Source of the DNA: CAYWFU01 sp964457585
GTDB taxonomy: Bacteria > JACRDZ01
DNA length: 64,000 nucleotides
NCBI GenBank assembly: GCA_964457585.1
Contig: CAYWFU010000001.1
Location: 62,001 to 126,000 of the forward strand
Reading direction: 5' to 3'
Position 1 is the first letter of the stretch. Each line of letters begins with the position of its first letter. Both the position numbers and the translations under genes were made by a program. A model generated the notes under the pieces. That model was not told where the DNA came from, ran no database searches, and worked only from the letters and a program-made list of their open reading frames with translations. Shown piece by piece: positions 19,313-27,203 of this stretch.

Positions 19313-20233
19313 TTAGTGATATTTTTTATCTATTTTTTTTAAATTTTCAGGAGAAATATTAATCCCAAAATTTTTAGCAGTCCTTAAATTTAAGATTATA
19401 TAATTTTTTTCAGGATAATTAATTTTAATATTTTCATTTAAAATAGTAGATGGATTTTCTATTAAATTAGCAATCTGCTTCCCGATAAAATCCATATCCG
19501 GTTCAACAGCAATTAAAACCCCGTCTTTTACATCTTCCTCTGTTATTCCTATTACTGGAATGCGTTGTTCTTTTGTAAATATTAAAATGAATTTTATTGA
19601 ATCTTTAGTGATAATTAAATCATCAGGAAAGTATAAAAGAATATCTATTTTATTATTTATATCTCTTAGTATTTCCGGCACTTCTGTTTCAGAATTAATT
19701 TTCAGGGGTACAATATTCAAACTTAATTCTTTACTTATTTTAACTGCTTCCTCAAAATATCTGCTGCTTGATTTAGGATTATAGGCAATCCCTATTTTAA
19801 CAAATTCAGGGAAAAAAAGCTTAACTGTTTCTAACCTATTCTTTATTGGGACATTATTTATTATACCTGTTATATTAGGGTATTTGATTATTTTTTTGTA
19901 TTCAATTTCTGAAATATTACAAGATACAATTGGTATAATCTGCAGCATTTTATTTGCCGTAAAAGTCGCTTCTGGTCCAACAGTAATTATTTTATGTTTG
20001 TTTTTTCTTAAATCAAGTTTTGAAATTATTTTTTTACACTTATCTTCCTTCCCTTCCAGATTAAAAATTTCATAATCCCCTTCATAAGTACTGCTAAAGC
20101 TGTTAATTATTTTTGAACAAGCAGAGTTATCTCTGCTTTTAAATATATATGTCTTATAAGTTTTATTTTCAGCATATAAACAATTGAATACGAAAATAAA
20201 AAAAACAATTAAAACCCATTTTTTTTTAAACAT
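19313..20233 (-). CDS. ABC-type substrate-binding protein (ABC_sub_bind/TrpX-like)
   Basis: 306 residues with an N-terminal signal peptide (about 1-20). The periplasmic-binding fold shows the family segments ITVGPEAT, ITGIINNVPIKNRLE, KIGIAYNP and RIPVIGITEEDVKDGVLIAV. It resembles the PF04392 family, often linked to tryptophan or other amino-acid uptake. No permease or ATPase gene is adjacent, so the ligand is unknown. A TTGACA lies upstream (minus strand) but has no clear -10. Confidence 0.8.
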   Translation of the reverse strand: MFKKKWVLIVFFIFVFNCLYAENKTYKTYIFKSRDNSACSKIINSFSSTYEGDYEIFNLEGKEDKCKKIISKLDLRKNKHKIITVGPEATFTANKMLQIIPIVSCNISEIEYKKIIKYPNITGIINNVPIKNRLETVKLFFPEFVKIGIAYNPKSSSRYFEEAVKISKELSLNIVPLKINSETEVPEILRDINNKIDILLYFPDDLIITKDSIKFILIFTKEQRIPVIGITEEDVKDGVLIAVEPDMDFIGKQIANLIENPSTILNENIKINYPEKNYIILNLRTAKNFGINISPENLKKIDKKYH

Positions 20234-20330
20234 TATTTTTAAAGTGCCTGATTAATATATGAATAGAAGTTGATATATTTTTTATTGATTTTCACATGTT
20301 CATTAAAATTTGTCAAGAAAAGCATTTTCC

Positions 20331-20504
20331 CCAAATTCCGATTTAGGAATTTGAGTAAATCGCCAAGTCGCCCGAAAGACAAGACCGCAGGCGATTTTAC
20401 GACGCAACCGTACTTCATCTGTACGGTGAGGAGTAAAATCGCCGAGAACGCAGTATTTCGGGATGAATTGGCGATTTCAAATCCCACTATCGCGGGAATT
20501 TGAG
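20331..20504. repeat. 174-bp nested inverted-repeat element
   Basis: An imperfect outer inverted repeat (CAAATTCC with GGAATTTG and following bases) encloses a perfect 11-bp stem GGCGATTTTAC/GTAAAATCGCC (20390-20400 with 20433-20443). Inside that is a perfect 7-bp stem ACCGTAC/GTACGGT (20407-20413 with 20421-20427). It has no coding potential and is visibly richer in G+C than its surroundings. It could be a MITE-like element or a structured RNA. It shares the 13-mer GGGATGAATTGGC with the palindrome at 47244-47287. Confidence 0.65.
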
Positions 20505-20539
20505 TTTTCTATATTTTTTTAGTTATTGATACTTTCTGT

Positions 20540-20569
20540 TTGACAGGGTTACTTTAAATAAGGTAAACT
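20540..20569 (+). promoter_or_regulatory. Promoter of tRNA-Leu and probably efp-his genes
   Basis: Perfect TTGACA (20540-20545), 18-bp spacer, TAAACT (20564-20569). Transcription near 20576 would read tRNA-Leu and could continue into efp, 45 nt after the tRNA, since no terminator is seen between them. Confidence 0.6.
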
Positions 20570-20621
20570 TGTTTGATGAATTTCAGATTCCACTAAATAT
20601 ACTTAGTTTGGATATAAATTC

Positions 20622-20709
20622 GCCGAAGTGGTGGAACTGGCAGACACGCTAGATTCAGGGTCTAGTGAGATTTGTTCTCATGGGGGTTCAAGTCCCCCCT
20701 TCGGCACCA
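20622..20709 (+). tRNA. tRNA-Leu (CAG)
   Basis: 88 nt with encoded CCA. The acceptor GCCGAAG pairs with CTTCGGC. The anticodon stem CTAGA/TCTAG carries loop TTCAGGG, giving anticodon CAG. A long variable arm (class II) is present, and the T arm contains GGTTCAAGTCC. Confidence 0.95.
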
Positions 20710-20754
20710 ATAACATATTAATATGTTATAAATTGAAAGGAGATTTATTTTTAT

Positions 20755-21318
20755 ATGATTGATACAGCAGATTTTCACAATGGGATGAAATTGGAATTAG
20801 ATGGGGTGCTCTATGAAATTGTTTATTTTCAGCATGCACGTACTGCACAGCGAAGAGCATTTGTAAGGACAAAATTGAAAAATATAGCAACAGGAGCTGT
20901 TGTTGAAAAAACTTTTGCAGCCGGAGAAAAATTTCCTGATACAGATTTTATTGAACGCAATATGCAATTTTTGTATCAAGGCGGAGATGATTATACTTTT
21001 ATGGATACAAAAAATTATGAACAGCTTACTCTTAAAAAAAATCAATTAGGTGATGCATGGAAATTTATTCAGGAAAATATTGAACTAGCTGTGCAATTCC
21101 ATAAGGGAAGAACAATTGGTGTAAGACTGCCTATAACAGTTGTTTTTAAAGTTATTGAAACTGAACCTTCTTTCAGGGGTGATACTGTATCAGGCGGCGG
21201 TAAACCTGCTAAGATTGAAACAGGTGTCACAATATCTGTACCGGTTTTTGTGAATGTCGGCGATTTAATAAAAATTGATACCCGTACAGGTGAATATATT
21301 GAACGTGTAAAGGGCTAA
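20755..21318 (+). CDS. efp: Translation elongation factor P with unusual tip
   Basis: 187 residues in three beta-barrel domains; the C-terminal signature lies in residues 150-180. EF-P relieves ribosome stalling at polyproline. The canonical tip PGKGxAF is replaced by TAQRRAF, placing Gln32 where the modified Lys34 of E. coli sits, with Arg33 and Arg34 following. The rest of domain I (VRTKLKNIATG) is conserved, which argues against misassignment. GGAG precedes ATG 20755. It heads an efp-hisB-hisH-hisA run after tRNA-Leu. No EpmA, EarP or YmfI-type modification gene is in the window. Confidence 0.9.
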   Translation: MIDTADFHNGMKLELDGVLYEIVYFQHARTAQRRAFVRTKLKNIATGAVVEKTFAAGEKFPDTDFIERNMQFLYQGGDDYTFMDTKNYEQLTLKKNQLGDAWKFIQENIELAVQFHKGRTIGVRLPITVVFKVIETEPSFRGDTVSGGGKPAKIETGVTISVPVFVNVGDLIKIDTRTGEYIERVKG

Positions 21319-21321
21319 AAA

Positions 21322-21906
21322 ATGAGAAAAGCATCTCTTAAACGCAATACTAAAGAAACACAAATATCTCTTGAGCTTAATCTTGATGGTAAAGGCAAAG
21401 CCGTTATTGAAACCGGTGTGCCCTTCTTTGATCATATGTTAACTCTTTTTACCTATCATGGTTCTTTTGATCTAAAAGTAAAAGCAAAAGGAGATCTTGC
21501 AATAGATTGTCATCACACAATTGAAGATATTGGAATATGTCTTGGAGATGCTTTATCCTGTTGTTTAAAAGATAAAAAAAGTATTAAGAGATATGGATTT
21601 TCTATTTTACCTATGGATGAAACACTTATATTGGTAAGTTTGGATATAAGCGGCAGACCATTTCTGGGATATAAATTCCCGCGTAGAAAAGGCAAAATCG
21701 GGAATTTCGATATAGAAATGATTGAAGAATTTTATCGTGCTCTGGTTAATAAAGCCGGCATTACCCTGCATATTCAAGTATTAGCCGGCAATAATCTGCA
21801 CCATCTTGCAGAAGCATCCTTTAAAGCTTTTGCACGAGCATTAAAAGATGCAGTATCTATCAATCCTCAAATCAAAGGAATCCCTTCTACAAAGGGAATA
21901 TTGTAA
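21322..21906 (+). CDS. hisB: Imidazoleglycerol-phosphate dehydratase
   Basis: 194 residues, the monofunctional form without the phosphatase domain. It has the two metal-binding signatures: CHHTIEDIGI and HHLAEASFKAFARAL, plus FFDHML near the N-terminus. It converts imidazole glycerol phosphate to imidazole acetol phosphate. It begins 4 nt after efp, and its TAA overlaps the hisH start (TAATG). Confidence 0.96.
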   Translation: MRKASLKRNTKETQISLELNLDGKGKAVIETGVPFFDHMLTLFTYHGSFDLKVKAKGDLAIDCHHTIEDIGICLGDALSCCLKDKKSIKRYGFSILPMDETLILVSLDISGRPFLGYKFPRRKGKIGNFDIEMIEEFYRALVNKAGITLHIQVLAGNNLHHLAEASFKAFARALKDAVSINPQIKGIPSTKGIL

Positions 21907-22529
21907 TGATCACGATAATTGATTACGGAGTAGGAAATCTCCGAAGTGTCCAAAAAGCTTTTGAAAAATTTGGGATTACCGCTGTTATAACTGATAATAA
22001 AGATGTTATTAATAATAGCAATGCTATTGTCCTGCCGGGTGTCGGAGCGTTTGCTCAATCAATGGAAGCATTACTCAGAAAAAAATTGGATTCAGTTATA
22101 CTTGAAAATATTCAAAAAAATAAACCTTTCCTGGGTATTTGTCTTGGAATGCAGCTGCTTTTTTCTGAGAGTGAAGAATTCGGACTGACTAAAGGTCTTA
22201 ATGTTTTTCCCGGAAAAGTCAAAAAATTTACCGGTGATTTAAAAATACCTCATATGGGCTGGAATAAGATAGAATTTAATAAAAACTGCCCTCTGCTTAA
22301 GGATGTTAACCCCGGAACATATATGTATTTTGTTCATTCTTTTTATGTTATTCCAGATAATAATAATGATATTGCAGCAACTTCAGATTATGGAAATAAA
22401 TTTACAGCTATGGTATGGAATAAGAATATTTTCGCATGCCAGTTTCATCCTGAAAAAAGTCAGGAAGAAGGATTAAAAATAATTAAGGCTTTTGGCAAAC
22501 TTGCTAATGAATCAGGAAAAATAATATGA
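21906..22529 (+). CDS. hisH: Imidazole glycerol phosphate synthase glutaminase subunit
   Basis: 207 residues, class I glutamine amidotransferase. The nucleophilic Cys is in GICLGMQLLF, and His and Glu are in FHPEKSQ. It releases ammonia from glutamine for HisF. It is coupled to hisB by TAATG and to hisA by ATGA overlap. The partner hisF is 2.6 kb away on the other strand. Confidence 0.96.
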   Translation: MITIIDYGVGNLRSVQKAFEKFGITAVITDNKDVINNSNAIVLPGVGAFAQSMEALLRKKLDSVILENIQKNKPFLGICLGMQLLFSESEEFGLTKGLNVFPGKVKKFTGDLKIPHMGWNKIEFNKNCPLLKDVNPGTYMYFVHSFYVIPDNNNDIAATSDYGNKFTAMVWNKNIFACQFHPEKSQEEGLKIIKAFGKLANESGKII

Positions 22530-23254
22530 TCGAAATTCTACCGGCAATAGATATTCGCGGCGGTAATTGTGTCCGTCTTGATCAGGGAAGACTTGAAAGA
22601 GAGACCATATTCAGTCATGAACCTGTATCAATGGCAAGAATATGGGAAAAAAAAGGCGCAACTCGTCTGCATATAGTTGATCTGGACGGAGCATTTCAGG
22701 GTATTCCGAAAAATCTTGATATTGTTATAAAGATTGCTCAAACTGTTAAAATTCCAATACAACTTGGAGGAGGAATACGGTCACTTGAAGCTATAGATAA
22801 AATTCTAGCAAAAGGTATTGATCGCGTAGTTCTGGGCACTATCGCTTTTGAAAATATACAGCTTGTTAAAATGGCTGTATTAAAATATAATAAAAAGATC
22901 GCAGTTGGCGTTGATGCATCAAATGGGAAAATTGCAATCAAAGGCTGGAAAGAAGTGACATCACAGGATGCTTTTATATTTGCGAAAGAACTGGAAAATA
23001 TTGGCTTGTCAACAATTATTTACACTGATATTTCTAAAGATGGAATGATGGAAGGGCCTAATATTAAATCTATTCGTAAAATCGCTAAATCAACAAAAAT
23101 GTCCGTGATTGCTTCCGGGGGAATTTCAACTCTGGAGGATTTAAAAAATATTAAAAAACTGGAAAAAAATGGAGTAACAGGAGTAATAATTGGGAAAGCA
23201 TTGTATACTGGCGCTTTTGAACTTGAGGAAGCGCTAAAAATTGTAAAAGAATAA
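22526..23254 (+). CDS. hisA: ProFAR isomerase
   Basis: 242-residue TIM barrel. The catalytic Asp lies in PAIDIRGGNCVRL and the second in YTDISKDGMM; the phosphate loops are GGGIRS and ASGGIS. It isomerises ProFAR to PRFAR in histidine synthesis. It overlaps hisH by 4 nt (ATGA). It ends the plus-strand run and faces a convergent exported-protein gene 8 nt away. Confidence 0.95.
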   Translation: MIEILPAIDIRGGNCVRLDQGRLERETIFSHEPVSMARIWEKKGATRLHIVDLDGAFQGIPKNLDIVIKIAQTVKIPIQLGGGIRSLEAIDKILAKGIDRVVLGTIAFENIQLVKMAVLKYNKKIAVGVDASNGKIAIKGWKEVTSQDAFIFAKELENIGLSTIIYTDISKDGMMEGPNIKSIRKIAKSTKMSVIASGGISTLEDLKNIKKLEKNGVTGVIIGKALYTGAFELEEALKIVKE

Positions 23255-23262
23255 GTTAAAAT

Positions 23263-24681
23263 TTATTTATCATAAACAAATTTTTCCGATTCAATCTTAT
23301 CTGCAGTATTGCCTGCAATATCAATTATATTTAATATTCTTATTATTATATTGTCACCTTTTTCCACTTTACTGATAAAATCTTTATCCGGTTGCACTTC
23401 TATATCTCTATCATCATTTACCAGTCTGCCAAATCCTGAAAGCGTAATCTTACTGCCATTCAGTTTTATTAAATCTACTTCAAAAGTTGTTTTATTTGAT
23501 ATTAGTTTAACTTTTTCACTCATTTCTGTCATGATTATTTGTCCGCCAGCAGGCCATATATAAGCTCTTTTAATAAGAGGTAATTCTGTATCATAATTAA
23601 CAATTACAGAACATTTTCCATTATTAACAGAAGAAAAATAATCTATAACACAATATTCAATCTGATTATCTCCCTGTATTAAAAAATCTTTTAAATCTGC
23701 ATTCCATTCACCATTTTCATTTAATGCTGGATTAATACTTTTCCCTGTAGTGGCATTTTTTATTTCCATATTTTTCAACCAGTTGCTTCCTTCTAAATTA
23801 TTTGTATTCTCATATGTTTCATTAATATTTGTTTTAAGTGTACCTACTGTATAAGTTCCCTGTATCTGCATTTGACGCGGTAGTATTTCCGAATTGAAAT
23901 AAAGAATATCAGAATTTGCTTTAATGCTTATTTCTGGAGCAAAGAAAAGTGAGACTTTAGCAGCAGATATATTTGCAGCTTTATCTTTAGCAATTAAGAC
24001 ACCTTCAAATAGAGTTCTATCAGGAAACGCTTCTGATGAAATTATGCAACTATATTCTCCCTCATTAATTGCACTGCTCTGCAACAATAATTCATCCTGT
24101 TTACCTTTTTTATAATTTTGGAATTGAAATATAACACTTTCTATTTTAGTATCATCAAAAATTTGCGCTTCAAGTTTTATATTGCTTAATCCTTCGGGTT
24201 TCATCTCTATTTTTCGTATGTCAGGCAAATTATTATCTACATAAAAATTATGGGAATTATTTTCTAAAGTATTATCTTTAGTATCCAACACGAAAATTTT
24301 TACATTATAACTGCCGCTTATAACCAGTTTTCTGTTTTTATCAAGACCATCCCATTCTATTGAAAAAATATCCGAATAAAATTTGCTGTCTTTTTGTTTT
24401 AATTTAACACCATTAAAACGCCAGGTTAAATCCGTAGATTCAATACTTACCATAATATCTATTGTTTCCATTTCTAAATGAGCCACTGATAAAAAAAGTT
24501 TGGCTTTACTTATTTTAGCTCCTGAAATATTAGAAAAAATAAAATTGCTTGAAGAATCGAATATTATTTCCATTTTATCTGGAATGTCCAATTTATCCTT
24601 GCAGTAAACTGCAGTGCTGAATTGGCACAATATTAAAAATAAAAAAAATAAAGCACATACAAAAAATTTTATTAATTTCAT
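23263..24681 (-). CDS. Exported protein with FlgD/Ig-like domains
   Basis: 472 residues with a signal peptide (MKLIKFFVCALFFLFLIL). Beta-rich repeats include SGSYNVKIFVLD and similar segments typical of FlgD-type Ig-like or cell-surface domains; the family assignment is tentative. The coding sequence just after the hydrophobic core (CQFSTAVYCKDKL) lies inside a palindromic repeat (24588-24628) that recurs at 47244-47287. The product is probably on the cell surface or in the periplasm. Confidence 0.65.
   Translation of the reverse strand: MKLIKFFVCALFFLFLILCQFSTAVYCKDKLDIPDKMEIIFDSSSNFIFSNISGAKISKAKLFLSVAHLEMETIDIMVSIESTDLTWRFNGVKLKQKDSKFYSDIFSIEWDGLDKNRKLVISGSYNVKIFVLDTKDNTLENNSHNFYVDNNLPDIRKIEMKPEGLSNIKLEAQIFDDTKIESVIFQFQNYKKGKQDELLLQSSAINEGEYSCIISSEAFPDRTLFEGVLIAKDKAANISAAKVSLFFAPEISIKANSDILYFNSEILPRQMQIQGTYTVGTLKTNINETYENTNNLEGSNWLKNMEIKNATTGKSINPALNENGEWNADLKDFLIQGDNQIEYCVIDYFSSVNNGKCSVIVNYDTELPLIKRAYIWPAGGQIIMTEMSEKVKLISNKTTFEVDLIKLNGSKITLSGFGRLVNDDRDIEVQPDKDFISKVEKGDNIIIRILNIIDIAGNTADKIESEKFVYDK
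24588..24628. repeat. Palindromic repeat within a coding region
   Basis: An imperfect inverted repeat around the loop TAAA, with arms CCAATTTATCCTTGCAG and CTGCAGTGCTGAATTGG. It matches the intergenic palindrome at 47244-47287: same loop, 18 of 20 bases of the right arm and about 15 of 20 of the left. It is read in frame and spans the signal-peptide cleavage region. Confidence 0.65.
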
Positions 24682-24893
24682 TTTTTATCTCCCATATATT
24701 ATACGCATTTATTTTCCTAATACGCACGAATTCAGTGGAAATGGACGCTCCAGCAGCTATTTTCCTCTGCGATGATTAGTTGATTTTTAATTGTTTTAAA
24801 TTTTTTTTATCAAATAATTTAACTTTTTAAGAATGTTATATTTCTTTTTATATTTCTCTTTTGTTTACGTTGCATGCCGTTGTTATGTGGCTT
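24682..24893. other. Non-coding spacer
   Basis: No gene is seen. The stretch next to 24893 lies downstream of the truncated endonuclease. Confidence 0.5.
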
Positions 24894-25331
24894 TTAAAAA
24901 TATCCTCTTGTTAAAACATCTTCTTCGCCAATTTCTTCATTTCTTAAAAGTCTGGGAATATGATTTATAAATCTCAACAAAACATTTTCGGAAAAAGGAT
25001 TTTGATTTAAAAACCTTAAATAATTCTCTCTGTCTGATTGTCTCCCAGCATAACTTGCATATCTATTTCGAACATTCGAGTTTAAGCGTTTTGCCTTTCG
25101 AAGAATGAGAACTTCGTCAATATCGGTACCGGCAGTCCCAATCGGAGTCATATCTAACCATTCACAAATCAGGAAATATTTAGCTCCTGCAACGGCTGTT
25201 TTTACATCATGAGCAGTAGCACACGCTTCTTGAAACATTGTTTTATCTAAATTTGTTTTACATTCTGCGGCAACATAGGCTAAATAAGTTTCTTGGGTGC
25301 AAGCAGATGAAAAACTGTTGATATCTCCTTT
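24894..25331 (-). pseudogene. 5'-truncated restriction endonuclease (Bpu10I-like)
   Basis: The frame is open from just after a TAA at 25332-25334 to 24894, but has no ATG, GTG or TTG before the ATG at 25238. Before that ATG it encodes YVAAECKTNLDK, whose E-C-K is the ExK half of a PD-(D/E)xK nuclease site. The part after the ATG includes ATAHDVKTAVAGAKYFLI and IDEVLILRKAKRLN, which I recall from Bpu10I-type enzymes (moderate certainty). The first 50 bases overlap the 3' end of the methylase gene in another frame. The N-terminal half expected of this family is missing, so the nuclease is probably inactive. Confidence 0.6.
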
Positions 25332-26566
25332 TTAGTAAAATCTTTAGAATTTATTTCCTTATGAATAATATCGAAAAAACTTGATGGATTAACCTTTTCA
25401 ACAAATTCAATTGCTAAATGTAAATCTTCTTTTGATTCATCAGGGGCATAAGAAAAAGAATTTTTTAGAACCTCAGTGGCAATATCTCTCGCAAATTTTA
25501 AATTAATATCTTTAAAAAAGCAGGGATACACCATTTGAATAATATCTTCATATATATTTTGGCCAAATTTATTAATGAAAACTCGCTCTTGTATATTTTT
25601 AATCTTGAAAAAATTTCCTTTTTCGGCTAATAATGAAACAATTTGCCCATTAAAAAAGCGAGTTTTTCTAACGTTAGATTCGCGGCCGACTATGAAAATA
25701 ACCTTTGCATCCTTTTTACAGACTCTGGCAATTTCATTTAAGGTTTGAGAAATATCTAAGCAATATTGGATCACAGTTAAAAATCTATTTTGTCGAAATT
25801 TTCTATTAGAGCCAACTTCAGAACAAGAAACATTTAACAAATCCCACCCTAGAAATTCAACCGATTCACGAAACTGTTGGTGATAATTAAAAACATTAAT
25901 ATAAGGAGGGGAAGTTAAAACAAAATCAAAATAATTGGAGTCGAAAGGCATCCTTCGTGCATCCCCAATCTCCGCACATATTGGACTTTCTGAAAACGGT
26001 AAAAGCTGAGAAATTTTTTTTAGATTTGAAAATGATTTAAAAATCTTGGAAGCAGATAAATCATTTTTAAAAAAGTCTAAAAGAACGATTAGGGCTTCAA
26101 AGATTATCCTTTCGTATTGAGAAAGGTTACTATTTTTAATTTTGTCTAGAGCTTCTTTTATTTTTGAATTTGGGGTTATACTTGTTGAAATAGAGAGAAT
26201 TTCTTCTTGGGGAATTGTTTCAAATATTGTTTTTTGAAGCTTTTGAAAAAATTGAAATCTTTCATCGTAATTAAGGTTAATTAATTGGTAAAATTTAGAA
26301 AAAATGGCTGCACTTGGATTTATTTCAACACCTCTGGCTTCAAGATTTAGTCTACCAGATTCGAAAAGGACAGTCCCGCTACCCAAAAAAGGGTCTAATA
26401 CCTTTGAATTAGGAGAGCAATAAGCTAAAAGAATTGATTCAATAAATTGTGGGGAAAACTGCCCCCGCCAGGGAAAAAAATTACTTCTAGTCTTATTTGA
26501 AATGTTTAATAAATCTTGAGAAATGGGCTTATCAAAGCTCAAATGCTGGAACTTCAATTTATTCAT
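25280..26566 (-). CDS. DNA methyltransferase (N4/N6 amino type)
   Basis: 428 residues. SAM-binding motif I is DPFLGSGT, followed by VEINPSA. The catalytic motif is TSPPY, typical of N4-cytosine or N6-adenine methylases. The N-terminal FPWRGQFSPQ fits the DNA-methylase family that begins this way. It overlaps the upstream UDG gene by ATGA, so it was inserted in the housekeeping operon. The endonuclease fragment immediately downstream suggests it is a surviving, now solitary, modification enzyme. Confidence 0.85.
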   Translation of the reverse strand: MNKLKFQHLSFDKPISQDLLNISNKTRSNFFPWRGQFSPQFIESILLAYCSPNSKVLDPFLGSGTVLFESGRLNLEARGVEINPSAAIFSKFYQLINLNYDERFQFFQKLQKTIFETIPQEEILSISTSITPNSKIKEALDKIKNSNLSQYERIIFEALIVLLDFFKNDLSASKIFKSFSNLKKISQLLPFSESPICAEIGDARRMPFDSNYFDFVLTSPPYINVFNYHQQFRESVEFLGWDLLNVSCSEVGSNRKFRQNRFLTVIQYCLDISQTLNEIARVCKKDAKVIFIVGRESNVRKTRFFNGQIVSLLAEKGNFFKIKNIQERVFINKFGQNIYEDIIQMVYPCFFKDINLKFARDIATEVLKNSFSYAPDESKEDLHLAIEFVEKVNPSSFFDIIHKEINSKDFTKKEISTVFHLLAPKKLI

Positions 26567-27198
26567 TTTAATTTTTTATCTCCCGTCAACCCTGCTATTT
26601 TCATCACTTTCTTAATATCCTCCCAAACTAATTTTTTGTTTTCAGGATTATTTATACAATCCTGCGGATGTAAGGTCGGAATTAATTTTATATTACGATA
26701 ATCGCATATCTTGCCGCGTATTTCAAATATATCTTTATTCGTATTTAAAAGAATATTAGCTGCCATATTCCCAAATGTACAGATAAATTTCGGTTTTGTA
26801 ATTTCCAATAAATAATGCAGATATATTCCACAACTATTTTTTTCTATTTTATAATTATCAGATGAGTTTTTGCATTTAAAAATATCAGTTATATAAATTT
26901 CTTTTTTTGTAATTCCCATTGCTTCAATAATCTTATCCAGAAGTTGAGATGTTGATATTTCACAAAAAGGGTTAATCAGCGCTTCTCCCGCAAAAATAAT
27001 ATCTGCATTTATATTCCCCTCACCTAACACAACCTGTATTTTATTATTACTTGAAGGACATTTTTGGCAATTATTAATTTCAGCACATAATTCTTCAATT
27101 GTTTCCGGGTGTTTATAAAATACACTTATGCCCATTTCATTTAAAATCTCAATTTTTTGTGAAATATTATCTAATAATATATTTAAATTTGTATCCAT
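26563..27198 (-). CDS. Uracil-DNA glycosylase-like protein (Fe-S, divergent)
   Basis: 211 residues with the layout of family 4 UDGs. Candidate [4Fe-4S] cysteines are in CQKCP, FKCKN and NSCGIYL. The core TFGNMAANILL and the C-terminal TLHPQDC with LVWEDIKKV follow. The first active-site motif, usually GE(A/G)PGxxED plus about ten residues, is shortened to GEALINPFCEISTSQLLD, without the usual PG and acids. It may have changed specificity or be inactive. It lies 5 nt after coaBC and overlaps the methylase start. Confidence 0.7.
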   Translation of the reverse strand: MDTNLNILLDNISQKIEILNEMGISVFYKHPETIEELCAEINNCQKCPSSNNKIQVVLGEGNINADIIFAGEALINPFCEISTSQLLDKIIEAMGITKKEIYITDIFKCKNSSDNYKIEKNSCGIYLHYLLEITKPKFICTFGNMAANILLNTNKDIFEIRGKICDYRNIKLIPTLHPQDCINNPENKKLVWEDIKKVMKIAGLTGDKKLK

Positions 27199-27203
27199 TT
27201 TTA

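Noticed and set aside
20731..21045. Minus-strand frame over efp
   Set aside because: It is the shadow of efp with no ribosome site or recognisable domain.
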